Source of the DNA: RCIO01 sp035555795
GTDB taxonomy: Bacteria; Pseudomonadota; Alphaproteobacteria; Rhizobiales; Rhizobiaceae
Direction of reading: 5' to 3'
DNA length: 38,741 nucleotides
Assembly (NCBI GenBank): GCA_035555795.1
Contig: DATMGE010000064.1
Location: 1-38,741 of the forward strand
Positions 1-7,708 of this stretch are shown in pieces. The notes under the pieces were generated by a model, which was not told where the DNA came from, did not search any database, and was given only the letters and a program-made list of their open reading frames with translations. The position numbers and the translations under genes were made by a program. Each line of letters opens with the position of its first letter. The stretch's first letter is position 1.

Positions 1-289
1 TGATGCGCAGCATCTCCTTGCCGTAGTCGTCATAGCGGCCGCTTTCGCGCCACAGGTCGGCAGACTGGATGGTGGGCATGAGGATTTCCAGCGCGCCGGC
101 GCGGTCCTGCTCCTCGCGGACGATGCGGCACACCTTGTCGAGAACGCGCTTGCCCAGCGGCAGCCAGCTGAACGATCCGGCCGCCTGCTGGCGGATCATG
201 CCCGCGCGCAGCATGAGGCGGTGCGAAACGATGTCCGCCTCCCTGGGGTTTTCCTTGAGTATGGGCAGGAAGTAGCGCGAAAGTCGCAT
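1..289 (-). CDS. proS: Prolyl-tRNA synthetase, N-terminal part (truncated by window edge)
   Basis: Class II aminoacyl-tRNA synthetase that charges tRNA-Pro in the cytoplasm. Only the first 96 codons are present; the rest lies left of the window. The protein begins MRLSRYFLPILKENP and continues through the typical ProS N-terminal block (HRLMLRAGMIRQQAAGSF, then WLPLGKRVLDKV and ILMPTIQ), which includes the start of class II motif 1. The ATG at 289-287 is the family's usual start. In many Rhizobiales this gene follows the DUF1467 gene at the end of the nuo transcription unit. Here a plus-strand cupin gene and a candidate small RNA separate them, so proS probably has its own promoter in 290-520. 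Identification is confident from sequence and neighbourhood. Confidence 0.95.
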   Translation of the reverse strand, partial: MRLSRYFLPILKENPREADIVSHRLMLRAGMIRQQAAGSFSWLPLGKRVLDKVCRIVREEQDRAGALEILMPTIQSADLWRESGRYDDYGKEMLRI

Positions 290-493
290 GTCGGATCGTC
301 CGGAAGAGAGGCGCGGCAAAAGGTGGAATCGCCACGGGCCTTGAGCCCGTGTGACGGCGCTTCATAGCCATTTCAAGGCACGATGGAAACCCGATGCGGA
401 TATGCCGAAATCCGGCGCACAAGCGGCAGGCAGAAGGTGGCGCATCATTGTGCAGTGCAGCACACTTCATACAATGTCAGGACAATATTTTTC

Positions 494-521
494 GTGACAA
501 TTTGTCTCGGGCTGGTTTAGT
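494..521 (+). promoter_or_regulatory. Candidate sigma70-type promoter of the small RNA
   Basis: A GTGACA box (494-499) matches the -35 consensus TTGACA at five of six positions. It is followed after 16 bases by TTTAGT (516-521), a four-of-six match to the -10 box. Initiation would fall near 528, so the transcript to the terminator at 651-679 would be about 150 nt. This is a pattern match only. Confidence 0.35.
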
Positions 522-527
522 GTGCTC

Positions 528-679
528 GTCATAAACGAGAGGGCGAAATGAAAATTCGCTCTCCTACGCGGTCAAAGTCTTGGGAGGATGCGATCTAGGC
601 GCGTTTATCGCTGCCGCCGGACGACGGAACACAGATCGGACGCGTTACACTGCAAGGCCTCGTGCCTTGCATTTTTTTT
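528..679 (+). ncRNA. Candidate trans-acting small RNA in the proS-side intergenic region (alpha-r9/Smr9C-like position)
   Basis: No convincing reading frame fills this stretch, yet it ends in a textbook intrinsic terminator and starts just after a promoter-like pair of boxes. Near the 5' end, GAGA (537-540) plus GCGAA (543-547) can pair with TTCGC (555-559) plus TCTC (560-563), giving a hairpin with a two-base bulge. A smaller stem CTCGT/ACGAG (525-539) overlaps it. From memory, the Sinorhizobium meliloti small RNA Smr9C (alpha-r9 family) lies between the proS gene and the neighbouring small-protein gene and is about 150 nt long. Position and length fit, but primary-sequence homology was not checked. 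It could instead be a leader or a decayed region. Confidence 0.5.
651..679 (+). terminator. Strong intrinsic terminator
   Basis: A perfect 8-bp stem, TGCAAGGC (651-658) and GCCTTGCA (664-671), with a 5-nt loop is followed directly by eight T residues (672-679). The T run makes it functional for plus-strand transcription only. No plus-strand gene ends just upstream, so it implies a short non-coding transcript. Confidence 0.85.
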
Positions 680-855
680 GGGCAATCCAAATAAATCGCT
701 GGAAACGCCCGCGGCGACTTTCCAAAAATACTATATTTGTTCAGGATCCGCCCTTTCGGAGCGAGATAATACTTTGCTGGGAAGTACGTTTGCATCGATA
801 TGATGGAACCACGCAATGGCAGCGTGAAAACTCAGATCAAACCGAGGGGGGCGGA

Positions 856-1452
856 ATGGTTGTCCGGGCGGGAGACGAGATACACAATCCGTCGACGGGG
901 TCTCTGCTGAGGATCCTGGAAACCGACAGCGAAACAGCCGGACTGGGCTTTGCCCTAGAAGTCGTCTCTCCAGCTGGCGCCGGCCCGGATGTTCCCGAAC
1001 ATTTCCACCGCGATTGGACCGAATGGTTCACCATATTGGCCGGTCGAGCGCGATATCGTCTGGATGGAGACGAGCGGATGGCGGAAGCGGGGGAGACGAT
1101 CGTCTTTCCTCCCGGGCACCGACATATCCATCCCTGGAATGCCGGCGACACCGAACTGGTCTATCGGCAGGAAACCCGGTTTGCCGTTGCCAGTCCGCAA
1201 GCCGTCCAGGATACGCTCGGTGTCTTTGGCGCGCTCTACCGGATGGCGGCGCGCGGCGAGACGAACGCCCGTGGCCTGCCCCGAAATCCCCTTCAACTTG
1301 CAGCAATGTTGAAAGTACTCGTCCGGCACGGCGGTTTCGACGCCGCAATTCCCGTAGCGGCGCAGAAGCTGATCGCAGCGACGCTCGGTTCCCTGGCGGA
1401 GAGGCTGGGCTACAGCGCCAGGGAAGAAGCTTCGCAGGCCCCGCGGAAGTAG
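856..1452 (+). CDS. Cupin-domain protein, function unknown
   Basis: A 198-aa protein with one conserved-cupin fold and a C-terminal helical tail. Cupin motif 1 is visible as PEHFHRDWTEWFTILAG (about residues 47-63), with likely metal ligands H49, H51 and E56. Motif 2 is FPPGHRHIHPW (84-94), with H88, H90 or H92 as the last ligand. About 100 residues follow without a recognised domain (starting near LYRMAARGE). The chosen ATG has a GAGGGG ribosome-binding site 5-10 bases upstream; the open frame continues further 5' but that part looks non-coding. The gene sits alone on the plus strand between proS and the convergent DUF1467 gene, in a spot usually free of genes, and its upstream region is AT-richer than its surroundings, which suggests insertion. 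No substrate can be inferred. Confidence 0.8.
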   Translation: MVVRAGDEIHNPSTGSLLRILETDSETAGLGFALEVVSPAGAGPDVPEHFHRDWTEWFTILAGRARYRLDGDERMAEAGETIVFPPGHRHIHPWNAGDTELVYRQETRFAVASPQAVQDTLGVFGALYRMAARGETNARGLPRNPLQLAAMLKVLVRHGGFDAAIPVAAQKLIAATLGSLAERLGYSAREEASQAPRK

Positions 1453-1512
1453 AAGGAAGCCGGGCTGAAGCGTGTCGCGATCAACGGCCCTTGGCGACCG
1501 CCGTTCTGATAT

Positions 1513-1779
1513 TCAGGCGTTCGGGCCGATGCGCGGCACGTCATTGAGGCTGAGGCCGTAATAGACGGTAGCCACGTAATAGATGCCGAAAATGATGATG
1601 GTCACGATGGTGGTGCGCAGAAAGGCCCGCCGCATGTGAGGGCCGCGCGGTGCGCTGGATGTCGTGCCGAGCGTCACCTCGCCATCGTCGTCCTGCGTGC
1701 GCAGGCCGAATGGCAGCGTCGCGAAAAGCACCACCCACCAGATGATGAAGAAGATCGCGAAGACGGATATCCAGCTCAT
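1513..1779 (-). CDS. DUF1467 family small membrane protein
   Basis: An 88-aa inner-membrane protein with two predicted transmembrane helices (about residues 4-23 and 56-75). A polar loop between them includes RTQDDDGEV and SAPRGPHMRR. The start MSWISVFAIFFIIWWVVLF is typical of the DUF1467 family, which in Rhizobiales sits between the methylmalonyl-CoA epimerase and proS genes. The ATG lies one base after the mce stop codon, so the two are almost certainly co-transcribed and translationally coupled. It is the last gene of the long nuo-birA-rnj-mce unit. Its biochemical function is unknown. Confidence 0.88.
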   Translation of the reverse strand: MSWISVFAIFFIIWWVVLFATLPFGLRTQDDDGEVTLGTTSSAPRGPHMRRAFLRTTIVTIIIFGIYYVATVYYGLSLNDVPRIGPNA

Positions 1780-1780
1780 T

Positions 1781-2185
1781 TCATACCTGTTCAAGCTCGA
1801 CCAGCGTGCCGCAGAAATCCTTGGGGTGAAGGAACAGCACGGGTTTGCCATGCGCGCCGATCTTCGGCTCCCCGTCACCCAATATGCGCGCCCCGCCGGC
1901 GGCGAGACGATCTCGCGCGGCGATGATGTCGTCGACCTCATAGCACACATGGTGCATGCCGCCGGACGGGTTCTTGTCTAGGAATGCCCTGATCGGCGAA
2001 TCCGCCCCCAGAGGATGCAGGAGTTCGATCTTCGTATTGTCGAGTTCGATGAAGACCACAGTCACCCCATGCTCCGGCAGCGCCTGCGGCGCCGTCACCT
2101 TCGCTCCCAGCGTGTCACGATAGGTCGCGGTCGCGGCGTCGAGATCCGGCACAGCGATGGCAACGTGGTTCAGGCGGCCCAGCAT
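1781..2185 (-). CDS. mce: Methylmalonyl-CoA epimerase
   Basis: A 134-aa vicinal-oxygen-chelate (glyoxalase-fold) protein that would interconvert (2R)- and (2S)-methylmalonyl-CoA in propionyl-CoA breakdown. Two beta-alpha-beta repeats are visible. Likely metal ligands are H7 (LNHVAIAV), E54 (TKIELLHP), H78 or H79 (GGMHHVCYEV) and E130 (GTLVELEQV), matching the His/Glu pattern of the family. The length is normal. It begins two bases after the rnj stop and ends one base before the DUF1467 start. The close packing with nuo and rnj is common in alphaproteobacteria and does not imply a shared pathway. Confidence 0.93.
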   Translation of the reverse strand: MLGRLNHVAIAVPDLDAATATYRDTLGAKVTAPQALPEHGVTVVFIELDNTKIELLHPLGADSPIRAFLDKNPSGGMHHVCYEVDDIIAARDRLAAGGARILGDGEPKIGAHGKPVLFLHPKDFCGTLVELEQV

Positions 2186-2187
2186 GT

Positions 2188-3849
2188 CTACCTCGTCACG
2201 AAAACGGTCACGATGGGCTTCTTGCCCCAGACCTCGTTGGCGGCACCGCGCACGGCGCGCCGCACGGCCTCCGACACCATGTCGAGATCCTTGCGGCGCG
2301 TGCGCGGAATGCTCTCCACCGCGCCTGCCGCGGCATCCACCAGCAATTCCTCCATGTCCTCGCCGACCTTGTTCGCCTTGGCGACGCCAATAGCGACAAG
2401 ATCGGGATCGCCGGCCAGTTCGTAGCGCTCGTCGAGCACCACATTCACCGCGACATGGCCGGCAAAGGAGAGCTTGCGGCGATCGCGAATGCCCATGGCC
2501 TCGTCGGTGCCAATCAGCCGGCCATCCTTGTAAATGCGGCCGAACGGCACCTGGTCGACGATTTCCGGCTCGCCGGGCGCCAGCCGGAACATGTCGCCAT
2601 TGCGCATTTGCGCGACATGCGGCACGCTGGCGGTTGCCGCGAGCGAACCCTGCGCCACCAGATGCGCGGCCTCGCCATGAACCGGCACGAGAATCTGCGG
2701 ACGCACCCACTCATACATGCGGCGCAGCTCGTTGCGGCGCGGATGGCCAGACACATGCACAAGCGCGTCGCCATCCTCGATGATGCGCACGCCCTGCTCG
2801 ATGAGCTGGTTCTTGATGGCGAGGATCGCCTTCTCATTGCCCGGGATGACGCGCGAGGAGAAGACCACCGTATCGCCGGCGGAAAGTGCGACGGAGCGCA
2901 TCTCGTCGCGGGCAAGCTTGGCAAGTGCTGCGCGCGGCTCGCCCTGACTTCCCGTGCACAGGATGACGATGTTCTCGCGCGGGATCGCCCCGTAATCCTG
3001 CTCGTCGATGAATGGCGGCAGGCCATCCAGATAGCCAAGATCGCTCGCCACATCGATGACGCGCTTGAGCGAGCGGCCGAGAACGACCACCTGCCGGCCG
3101 GCATCGCGCGCGGCCTCGGCGATCGAACGGATGCGGCCGACATTGGAGGAGAAGGTCGTGATGGCGACGCGGGCGGGCGAAGCCTCGATGACCTGCCGCA
3201 GCCCCTCGCCCACAGCCTGTTCGGAAGGCGACTCGCCATCACGAAGCGCGTTGGTGGAATCGCACATCATCGCCAGCACCCCAGCATCGCCGAGCGCACG
3301 GAAGCGATTCTCGTCCGTCAGCGGCCCGATCTCCGGCGCGGGGTCGATCTTCCAGTCACCGGTATGCACCACCGTGCCGAGCGGCGAGGTGATGGCGAGC
3401 GATACCGGCTCGGGAATCGAATGCGTCACCGCCACAGCCTCGATGCTGAACGGGCCGACCGTGAACGTCTCGCCGGCACGGTAGATCGTCACCGGCACGT
3501 CGGGCGCGCCCTTCTCAGAATGACGCTTGGCTTCCAGCAGGCCGGCGGTGAAGGGCGTCATCCATACGGGCACTTTCAGGCGCGGCCACAGGTCCAGCAG
3601 CGCGCCGTAATGGTCTTCATGCGCATGGGTGATGACGATGCCGCGCAGGCTGCCCAGCTCTTCCTCGATGAAGCGCGTATCGGGCAGAACGAGGTCGACC
3701 CCCGGCAGCGTGTCGTCGGGAAAGGTCACGCCGCAGTCGACCATGATCCATTCGCGATGTTCGGCCGGACCATAGCCATAGAGCGCGAGGTTCATGCCGA
3801 TCTCGCCGACGCCGCCAAGCGGGCAGAATACCAGTTCGGTCCCGTTCAT
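2188..3849 (-). CDS. rnj: Ribonuclease J
   Basis: A 553-aa metallo-beta-lactamase/beta-CASP ribonuclease with endonuclease and 5'-3' exonuclease activity, involved in rRNA and mRNA maturation in alphaproteobacteria. The zinc-binding HAHEDH motif lies at residues 75-80 (ITHAHEDHYGALL), HTGDWKIDP follows near residue 162, and the beta-CASP region includes LCTGSQGEPRAAL and VSGHPRRNELRR. A late PVHGEAAHL supplies the last conserved histidine. The length matches the family. It is separated from birA by a 69-base spacer (3850-3918) that contains a hairpin repeat. It lies in the nuo-birA-rnj-mce unit. Confidence 0.96.
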   Translation of the reverse strand: MNGTELVFCPLGGVGEIGMNLALYGYGPAEHREWIMVDCGVTFPDDTLPGVDLVLPDTRFIEEELGSLRGIVITHAHEDHYGALLDLWPRLKVPVWMTPFTAGLLEAKRHSEKGAPDVPVTIYRAGETFTVGPFSIEAVAVTHSIPEPVSLAITSPLGTVVHTGDWKIDPAPEIGPLTDENRFRALGDAGVLAMMCDSTNALRDGESPSEQAVGEGLRQVIEASPARVAITTFSSNVGRIRSIAEAARDAGRQVVVLGRSLKRVIDVASDLGYLDGLPPFIDEQDYGAIPRENIVILCTGSQGEPRAALAKLARDEMRSVALSAGDTVVFSSRVIPGNEKAILAIKNQLIEQGVRIIEDGDALVHVSGHPRRNELRRMYEWVRPQILVPVHGEAAHLVAQGSLAATASVPHVAQMRNGDMFRLAPGEPEIVDQVPFGRIYKDGRLIGTDEAMGIRDRRKLSFAGHVAVNVVLDERYELAGDPDLVAIGVAKANKVGEDMEELLVDAAAGAVESIPRTRRKDLDMVSEAVRRAVRGAANEVWGKKPIVTVFVTR

Positions 3850-3874
3850 CCTTCTCGTGCCTCTCTCTTCAGCC

Positions 3875-3921
3875 GCATTTGTGCGACGCCGAATGTTTCC
3901 ATCCGGCTGCGAAATGCTCTA
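3875..3921 (-). repeat. REP-like hairpin repeat, copy A (birA/rnj spacer)
   Basis: Read on the minus strand, the element starts TAGAGCATTTCGCAGCCGG. Its TAG is the birA stop codon. It folds into a long imperfect hairpin: GCATTT (3917-3912) pairs with AAATGC (3880-3875), and GCCGGATG (3907-3900) pairs with CATTCGGC (3895-3888) around a GAAA tetraloop. A related copy lies at 38498-38541. Two copies in unrelated spacers suggest a dispersed intergenic repeat family. Confidence 0.75.
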
Positions 3922-4743
3922 TCCGGCGGCAGCCGATGCGATGGTGCCGAAATGCACGTCCCCGGCGGCAATCTTGTGCAATGCGCCGTCATCCGTGCGT
4001 ATGACGAAACGGCACTGCTCGTCGATCGTGTCGAAGCGGCCGCGCAGCACGCCTTCATCGATACGTACCGCCACCTCGCCGCCAAGCCCGGCCGCGCGCG
4101 CCAGCCAGCGATCCCTGATCCCGGCTATCCCCCTGCCGTCATCCCATATGCGGCTGTATGTCATCCACGCATCCGACAGTGCCAGAAACAGTTCTGCGGC
4201 ATCTGTCTTTGCCCCCAGTTCGGCAAGCGAGGTGGCGGGGTAAGGCAGATCCGGCGGATAGGCTACCACATTCACGCCGATACCGACCGCCACGGCAAAG
4301 CGCCCTGCCCCGGCCGAAGTGGATTCCAACAGGATTCCTGCCAGCTTGGCGCCGCCGGACAGGACGTCATTGGGCCATTTCAGCTGGAACCGCGCCGTGC
4401 CGCCCGTGGCGCCATCCGCGGCGGTCGCGAAGCGCCCCATCGGCGCCACCGCGTCGAGCGCCTCGCCGAGCGCCAACCCGGCAACGAAGCCGAGCGTGGC
4501 GGCAGCCTTGAGATCCGGCAGGCCGCCGATCAGCAATGTCGCGGCCAGATTGCCCTCGGGCGTCTCCCATACGCGCCCGCGCCGCCCGCGACCGGCTTCC
4601 TGCCGCCCGGAAACGAGCCAGAGCGGGCCGACGTCACCGCTCCGGGCGCGCTCAAGCGCGGCGGCATTGGTCGAGCCGATCGTCGGGAAGGATTCGATCC
4701 GGTAGCCGGCGGCAGTCGCAGTGGGCGCGAGTGAAAAGTTCAT
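3919..4743 (-). CDS. birA: Biotin--[acetyl-CoA-carboxylase] ligase (short, no DNA-binding domain)
   Basis: A 274-aa biotin protein ligase that activates biotin with ATP and attaches it to the lysine of biotin carboxyl carrier proteins. The biotinyl-AMP loop GRGRRGRVW is at residues 51-59, the KWPNDV signature at 122-127, and GIGVN at 154-158. There is no N-terminal winged-helix domain, so it should not act as a biotin-operon repressor like the E. coli enzyme. It begins three bases after nuoN ends and is co-directional with the nuo genes. Its stop codon is supplied by a hairpin repeat, so the last few residues may vary between relatives. Confidence 0.95.
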   Translation of the reverse strand: MNFSLAPTATAAGYRIESFPTIGSTNAAALERARSGDVGPLWLVSGRQEAGRGRRGRVWETPEGNLAATLLIGGLPDLKAAATLGFVAGLALGEALDAVAPMGRFATAADGATGGTARFQLKWPNDVLSGGAKLAGILLESTSAGAGRFAVAVGIGVNVVAYPPDLPYPATSLAELGAKTDAAELFLALSDAWMTYSRIWDDGRGIAGIRDRWLARAAGLGGEVAVRIDEGVLRGRFDTIDEQCRFVIRTDDGALHKIAAGDVHFGTIASAAAG

Positions 4744-4746
4744 TCC

Positions 4747-6183
4747 TCAGAAGAAGGTCTGCGCCGCGGCCTGCGCCATGCGGCCGACAGGCCCGCCGAT
4801 CAGCACATAGAGCAGCACGAATGCGCCCGATACGCCAAGCACCAAGCGCAACTCGCCCGCCATGGGCTGGAAGCCGCCCACCGGCTCGTCGAACCACATG
4901 ATCTTGATGATGCGCAGATAGTAGAACGCGCCGACCACCGAGGTGAGAACCCCGATCACCGCCAGCGCATAGAGCTCGGCATTGATGGCGGCCAGGAAGA
5001 CGTACCACTTAGCCCAGAAGCCTGCGAGCGGCGGGATGCCGGCCAGCGAGAACATCAGAATCGTCATGATCGTCGCCATGACGGGATTGGTGGTGGAGAG
5101 GCCGGCGAGGTCCGAAATCTCCTCCACATTGCCCTCCTTGCGCCGCATCGCCAGGATAAAGGCAAAGGTGCCGAGCGTCATGACGAGATAGATCAGCATA
5201 TAGATGACCACGCCGCGCACGCCCTCGACGCTGTTGGACGCCAGTCCCACCAGCGCGAAGCCCATATGGCCGATCGAGGAATAGGCCATCAGCCGCTTGA
5301 TGTTGCGCTGGCCGATCGCCGCGAAGGAGCCCAGCGCCATGGAGGCGATGGCGATGAAGACGACGATCTGCTGCCAGTCGGCCGCGATCGGCTCGAAGGC
5401 GCCAACGGTCACCCGCACCAGCAGCGCCATCGCGGCCATCTTGGGCGCGGCGGCGAAGAAAGCCGTCACCGGCGTCGGCGCGCCTTCATAGACATCCGGC
5501 GTCCACATGTGGAACGGCACGGCGGAGATCTTGAAGGCAAGGCCGGCCAGCAGGAAGACGAGGCCGAAGACAAGACCGATCTGCCGCTCGGAGCCCGAAA
5601 GCGCCGCCGCGATCGTCTCGAAGGAGGTCGAGCCGGTATAGCCGTAGACGAGGCTGACGCCGTAAAGCAGCATGCCAGACGAGAGCGCCCCGAGGACGAA
5701 ATATTTGAGGCCCGCTTCCGTCGAACGGAGGTTGTCGCGGTTGATCGCGGCGACGACATAGAGCGCCAGCGACTGCAATTCGAGCCCGAGATAGAGGCCG
5801 ATCATGTCGTTGGCCGAGATCATGAGCAGCATGCCGAGCGTGGCGAGCACGATCAGCACCGGATATTCGAACTTGTCGAACTTCTCTTCCCGCGCAAAGC
5901 CCACCGACATGACCAGCGTCACGCCCGAGCCGATCAGCGTCACGACCTTCATGAAACGGGCGAACGGGTCGGAGACGAAGGCGCCGCCAAAAGCCGCGCC
6001 GTCATGCGGGAAGACGAGTATCCATGCCGTCACGCCGACAAGCAGCGCGACCGCGAGGCCGGTCACCGTGCTGTTGGCCTTCTCGCCAGTGAACACGCCG
6101 ATCATCAGCAGCGCCAGGGCACCGACTGCGAGAAGCAGTTCGGGCGCTGCGAGCGTCAGGCTGGAAGTAAGTTCGGCTGACAT
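4747..6183 (-). CDS. nuoN: NADH-quinone oxidoreductase subunit N
   Basis: A 478-aa membrane subunit of complex I, homologous to Mrp antiporters, with about 14 transmembrane helices. It is one of three antiporter-like proton-channel subunits (N, M, L). Characteristic stretches are NDMIGLYLGLELQSLALY, LKYFVLGALSSGMLLYG and AYSSIGHMGFALVGLA. The start MSAELTSSLTLAAPELLL is the family's usual N-terminus; the frame is open further upstream but that part overlaps nuoM and is not nuoN-like. It begins 17 bases after nuoM ends and is followed by birA. Confidence 0.97.
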   Translation of the reverse strand: MSAELTSSLTLAAPELLLAVGALALLMIGVFTGEKANSTVTGLAVALLVGVTAWILVFPHDGAAFGGAFVSDPFARFMKVVTLIGSGVTLVMSVGFAREEKFDKFEYPVLIVLATLGMLLMISANDMIGLYLGLELQSLALYVVAAINRDNLRSTEAGLKYFVLGALSSGMLLYGVSLVYGYTGSTSFETIAAALSGSERQIGLVFGLVFLLAGLAFKISAVPFHMWTPDVYEGAPTPVTAFFAAAPKMAAMALLVRVTVGAFEPIAADWQQIVVFIAIASMALGSFAAIGQRNIKRLMAYSSIGHMGFALVGLASNSVEGVRGVVIYMLIYLVMTLGTFAFILAMRRKEGNVEEISDLAGLSTTNPVMATIMTILMFSLAGIPPLAGFWAKWYVFLAAINAELYALAVIGVLTSVVGAFYYLRIIKIMWFDEPVGGFQPMAGELRLVLGVSGAFVLLYVLIGGPVGRMAQAAAQTFF

Positions 6184-6200
6184 TGATCGCTCCGACCCTG

Positions 6201-7706
6201 CTAATGCGCCACTGCCGCGCTCTGTGCGGCAAGCGAGTTGGATACCTGGTTGACGAGCGCGCCGACCGAAGAGGACGTCACGTCGAAGATCGGGGTCGGA
6301 TAGACGCCGAAGAAGATGACCAGCACGACAAGCGGATAGATCACCAGCTTCTCGCGCATGCTGAGGTCCAGCATCGACTTCAGGCTGTCCTTGGTCAGTG
6401 CCCCGAAGATGATGCGGCGATAGAGATAGAGTGCATAGGCCGCCGACAGGATGACGCCCGTCGTGGCGAACAGCGCAACCCACGTATTGACGCGGAAGAC
6501 GCCAAGCAGCGTCAGGAACTCGCCGATGAAGCCGCTGGTGCCCGGCAGGCCGACATTGGCCATGGTCAGGATCAGGAACACGACCGCATATTTCGGCATG
6601 TTGTTGACCAGGCCGCCATAGGCCGCGATCTCGCGCGTGTGCATCCGGTCGTAGATGACGCCGACGCAGAGGAAGAGCGCACCCGAAACCAGCCCGTGGC
6701 TGAGCATCTGGAAGAGCGCGCCCTGGATGCCTTCCACATTGAGCGCGAAGATGCCCATGGTCACGTAGCCCATATGGGCGACCGAGGAATAGGCGATCAG
6801 CTTCTTCATGTCCTCCTGCATCAGCGCCACCAGCGAGGTGTAGACGATGGCGATGACGGAGAGCGTGAAGACCAGCGGCTGGAAGAACAGCGACGCATCC
6901 GGGAACATGGGCAGCAGGAAGCGCAGGAATCCGTAGCCGCCCATCTTGAGCAGGATGGCGGCTAGGATCACCGAGCCCGCCGTCGGCGCCTCGACATGGG
7001 CGTCCGGCAGCCAGGTATGGACCGGCCACATCGGCATCTTCACCGCGAAGGAGGCGAAGAAGGCGAGCCACAGCCAGGTCTGCATGCCGGCGGGGAAGTC
7101 ATGCGCCAGCAGAGTCGGGATGTCGGTCGTGCCGGACTGCCAGAACATCGCCATGATGGCGAGCAGCATCAGCACCGAGCCGAGCAGCGTGTAGAGGAAG
7201 AACTTGAAGCTGGCATAGACGCGCCGCTTGCCGCCCCACACGCCGATGATGATGAACATCGGGATCAGGCTGGCCTCGAAGAACACGTAGAACAGCACGA
7301 TGTCGAGCGCGCAGAACACGCCGATCATCAGCGTCTCGAGGATGAGGAAGGCGATCATATATTCCTTGACGCGCTTCTCCACCGATACCCAGGAGGCAAG
7401 GATGCAGAGCGGCATCAGGAAGGTCGTCAGGATCACGAACAGCATCGAGATGCCGTCCACGCCCATATGATAGGAAATGCCGGAATCCAGCCATTCGGCC
7501 TTCTCGACCATCTGGAAGCCGGCTTCGCTGGTATCGAAGCCGATCCAGATGAACAGTGACAGGACGAAGGTGAAGACCGTCGTGAGCAGCGCGACATTGC
7601 GGATATTGCCGCGCGCCGCGCGCCCATCGTCCCTGATCAGAAGGATCAGGAACGCGCCGACGAGCGGCAGGAAGGTGACGGTCGAGAGAATGGGCCAGTC
7701 GGTCAT
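6201..7706 (-). CDS. nuoM: NADH-quinone oxidoreductase subunit M
   Basis: A 501-aa antiporter-like proton-translocating membrane subunit of complex I with about 14 transmembrane helices. Diagnostic motifs are YVFFEASLIPMFIIIGVWG, containing the conserved functional glutamate of TM5, then LPDAHVEAPTAGSVILAA and AYSSVAHMGYV. The start MTDWPILSTVTFLPLVGAF is typical. The gap to nuoL is two bases. The length is normal for the family. Confidence 0.97.
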   Translation of the reverse strand: MTDWPILSTVTFLPLVGAFLILLIRDDGRAARGNIRNVALLTTVFTFVLSLFIWIGFDTSEAGFQMVEKAEWLDSGISYHMGVDGISMLFVILTTFLMPLCILASWVSVEKRVKEYMIAFLILETLMIGVFCALDIVLFYVFFEASLIPMFIIIGVWGGKRRVYASFKFFLYTLLGSVLMLLAIMAMFWQSGTTDIPTLLAHDFPAGMQTWLWLAFFASFAVKMPMWPVHTWLPDAHVEAPTAGSVILAAILLKMGGYGFLRFLLPMFPDASLFFQPLVFTLSVIAIVYTSLVALMQEDMKKLIAYSSVAHMGYVTMGIFALNVEGIQGALFQMLSHGLVSGALFLCVGVIYDRMHTREIAAYGGLVNNMPKYAVVFLILTMANVGLPGTSGFIGEFLTLLGVFRVNTWVALFATTGVILSAAYALYLYRRIIFGALTKDSLKSMLDLSMREKLVIYPLVVLVIFFGVYPTPIFDVTSSSVGALVNQVSNSLAAQSAAVAH

Positions 7707-7708
7707 GG

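Noticed and set aside
30..470. Minus-strand frame overlapping the proS start
   Set aside because: It is out of frame with proS, has low-complexity Arg/Pro/His-rich content and no ribosome site.
1483..1505. AACGGC/GCCGTT stem between the cupin and DUF1467 genes as a bidirectional terminator
   Set aside because: The stem is short, the loop is 11 nt and there is no T run on either side.
2455..4734. Plus-strand open frame of 759 codons opposite rnj and birA
   Set aside because: It is antisense to two well-recognised genes, is rich in His/Arg/Asp as expected of an antisense frame in GC-rich DNA, and shows no domain.
6184..7071. N-terminal extension of nuoN reading through nuoM
   Set aside because: The frame is open but lies in another frame of nuoM; NuoN homologues start at MSAELTSSL.
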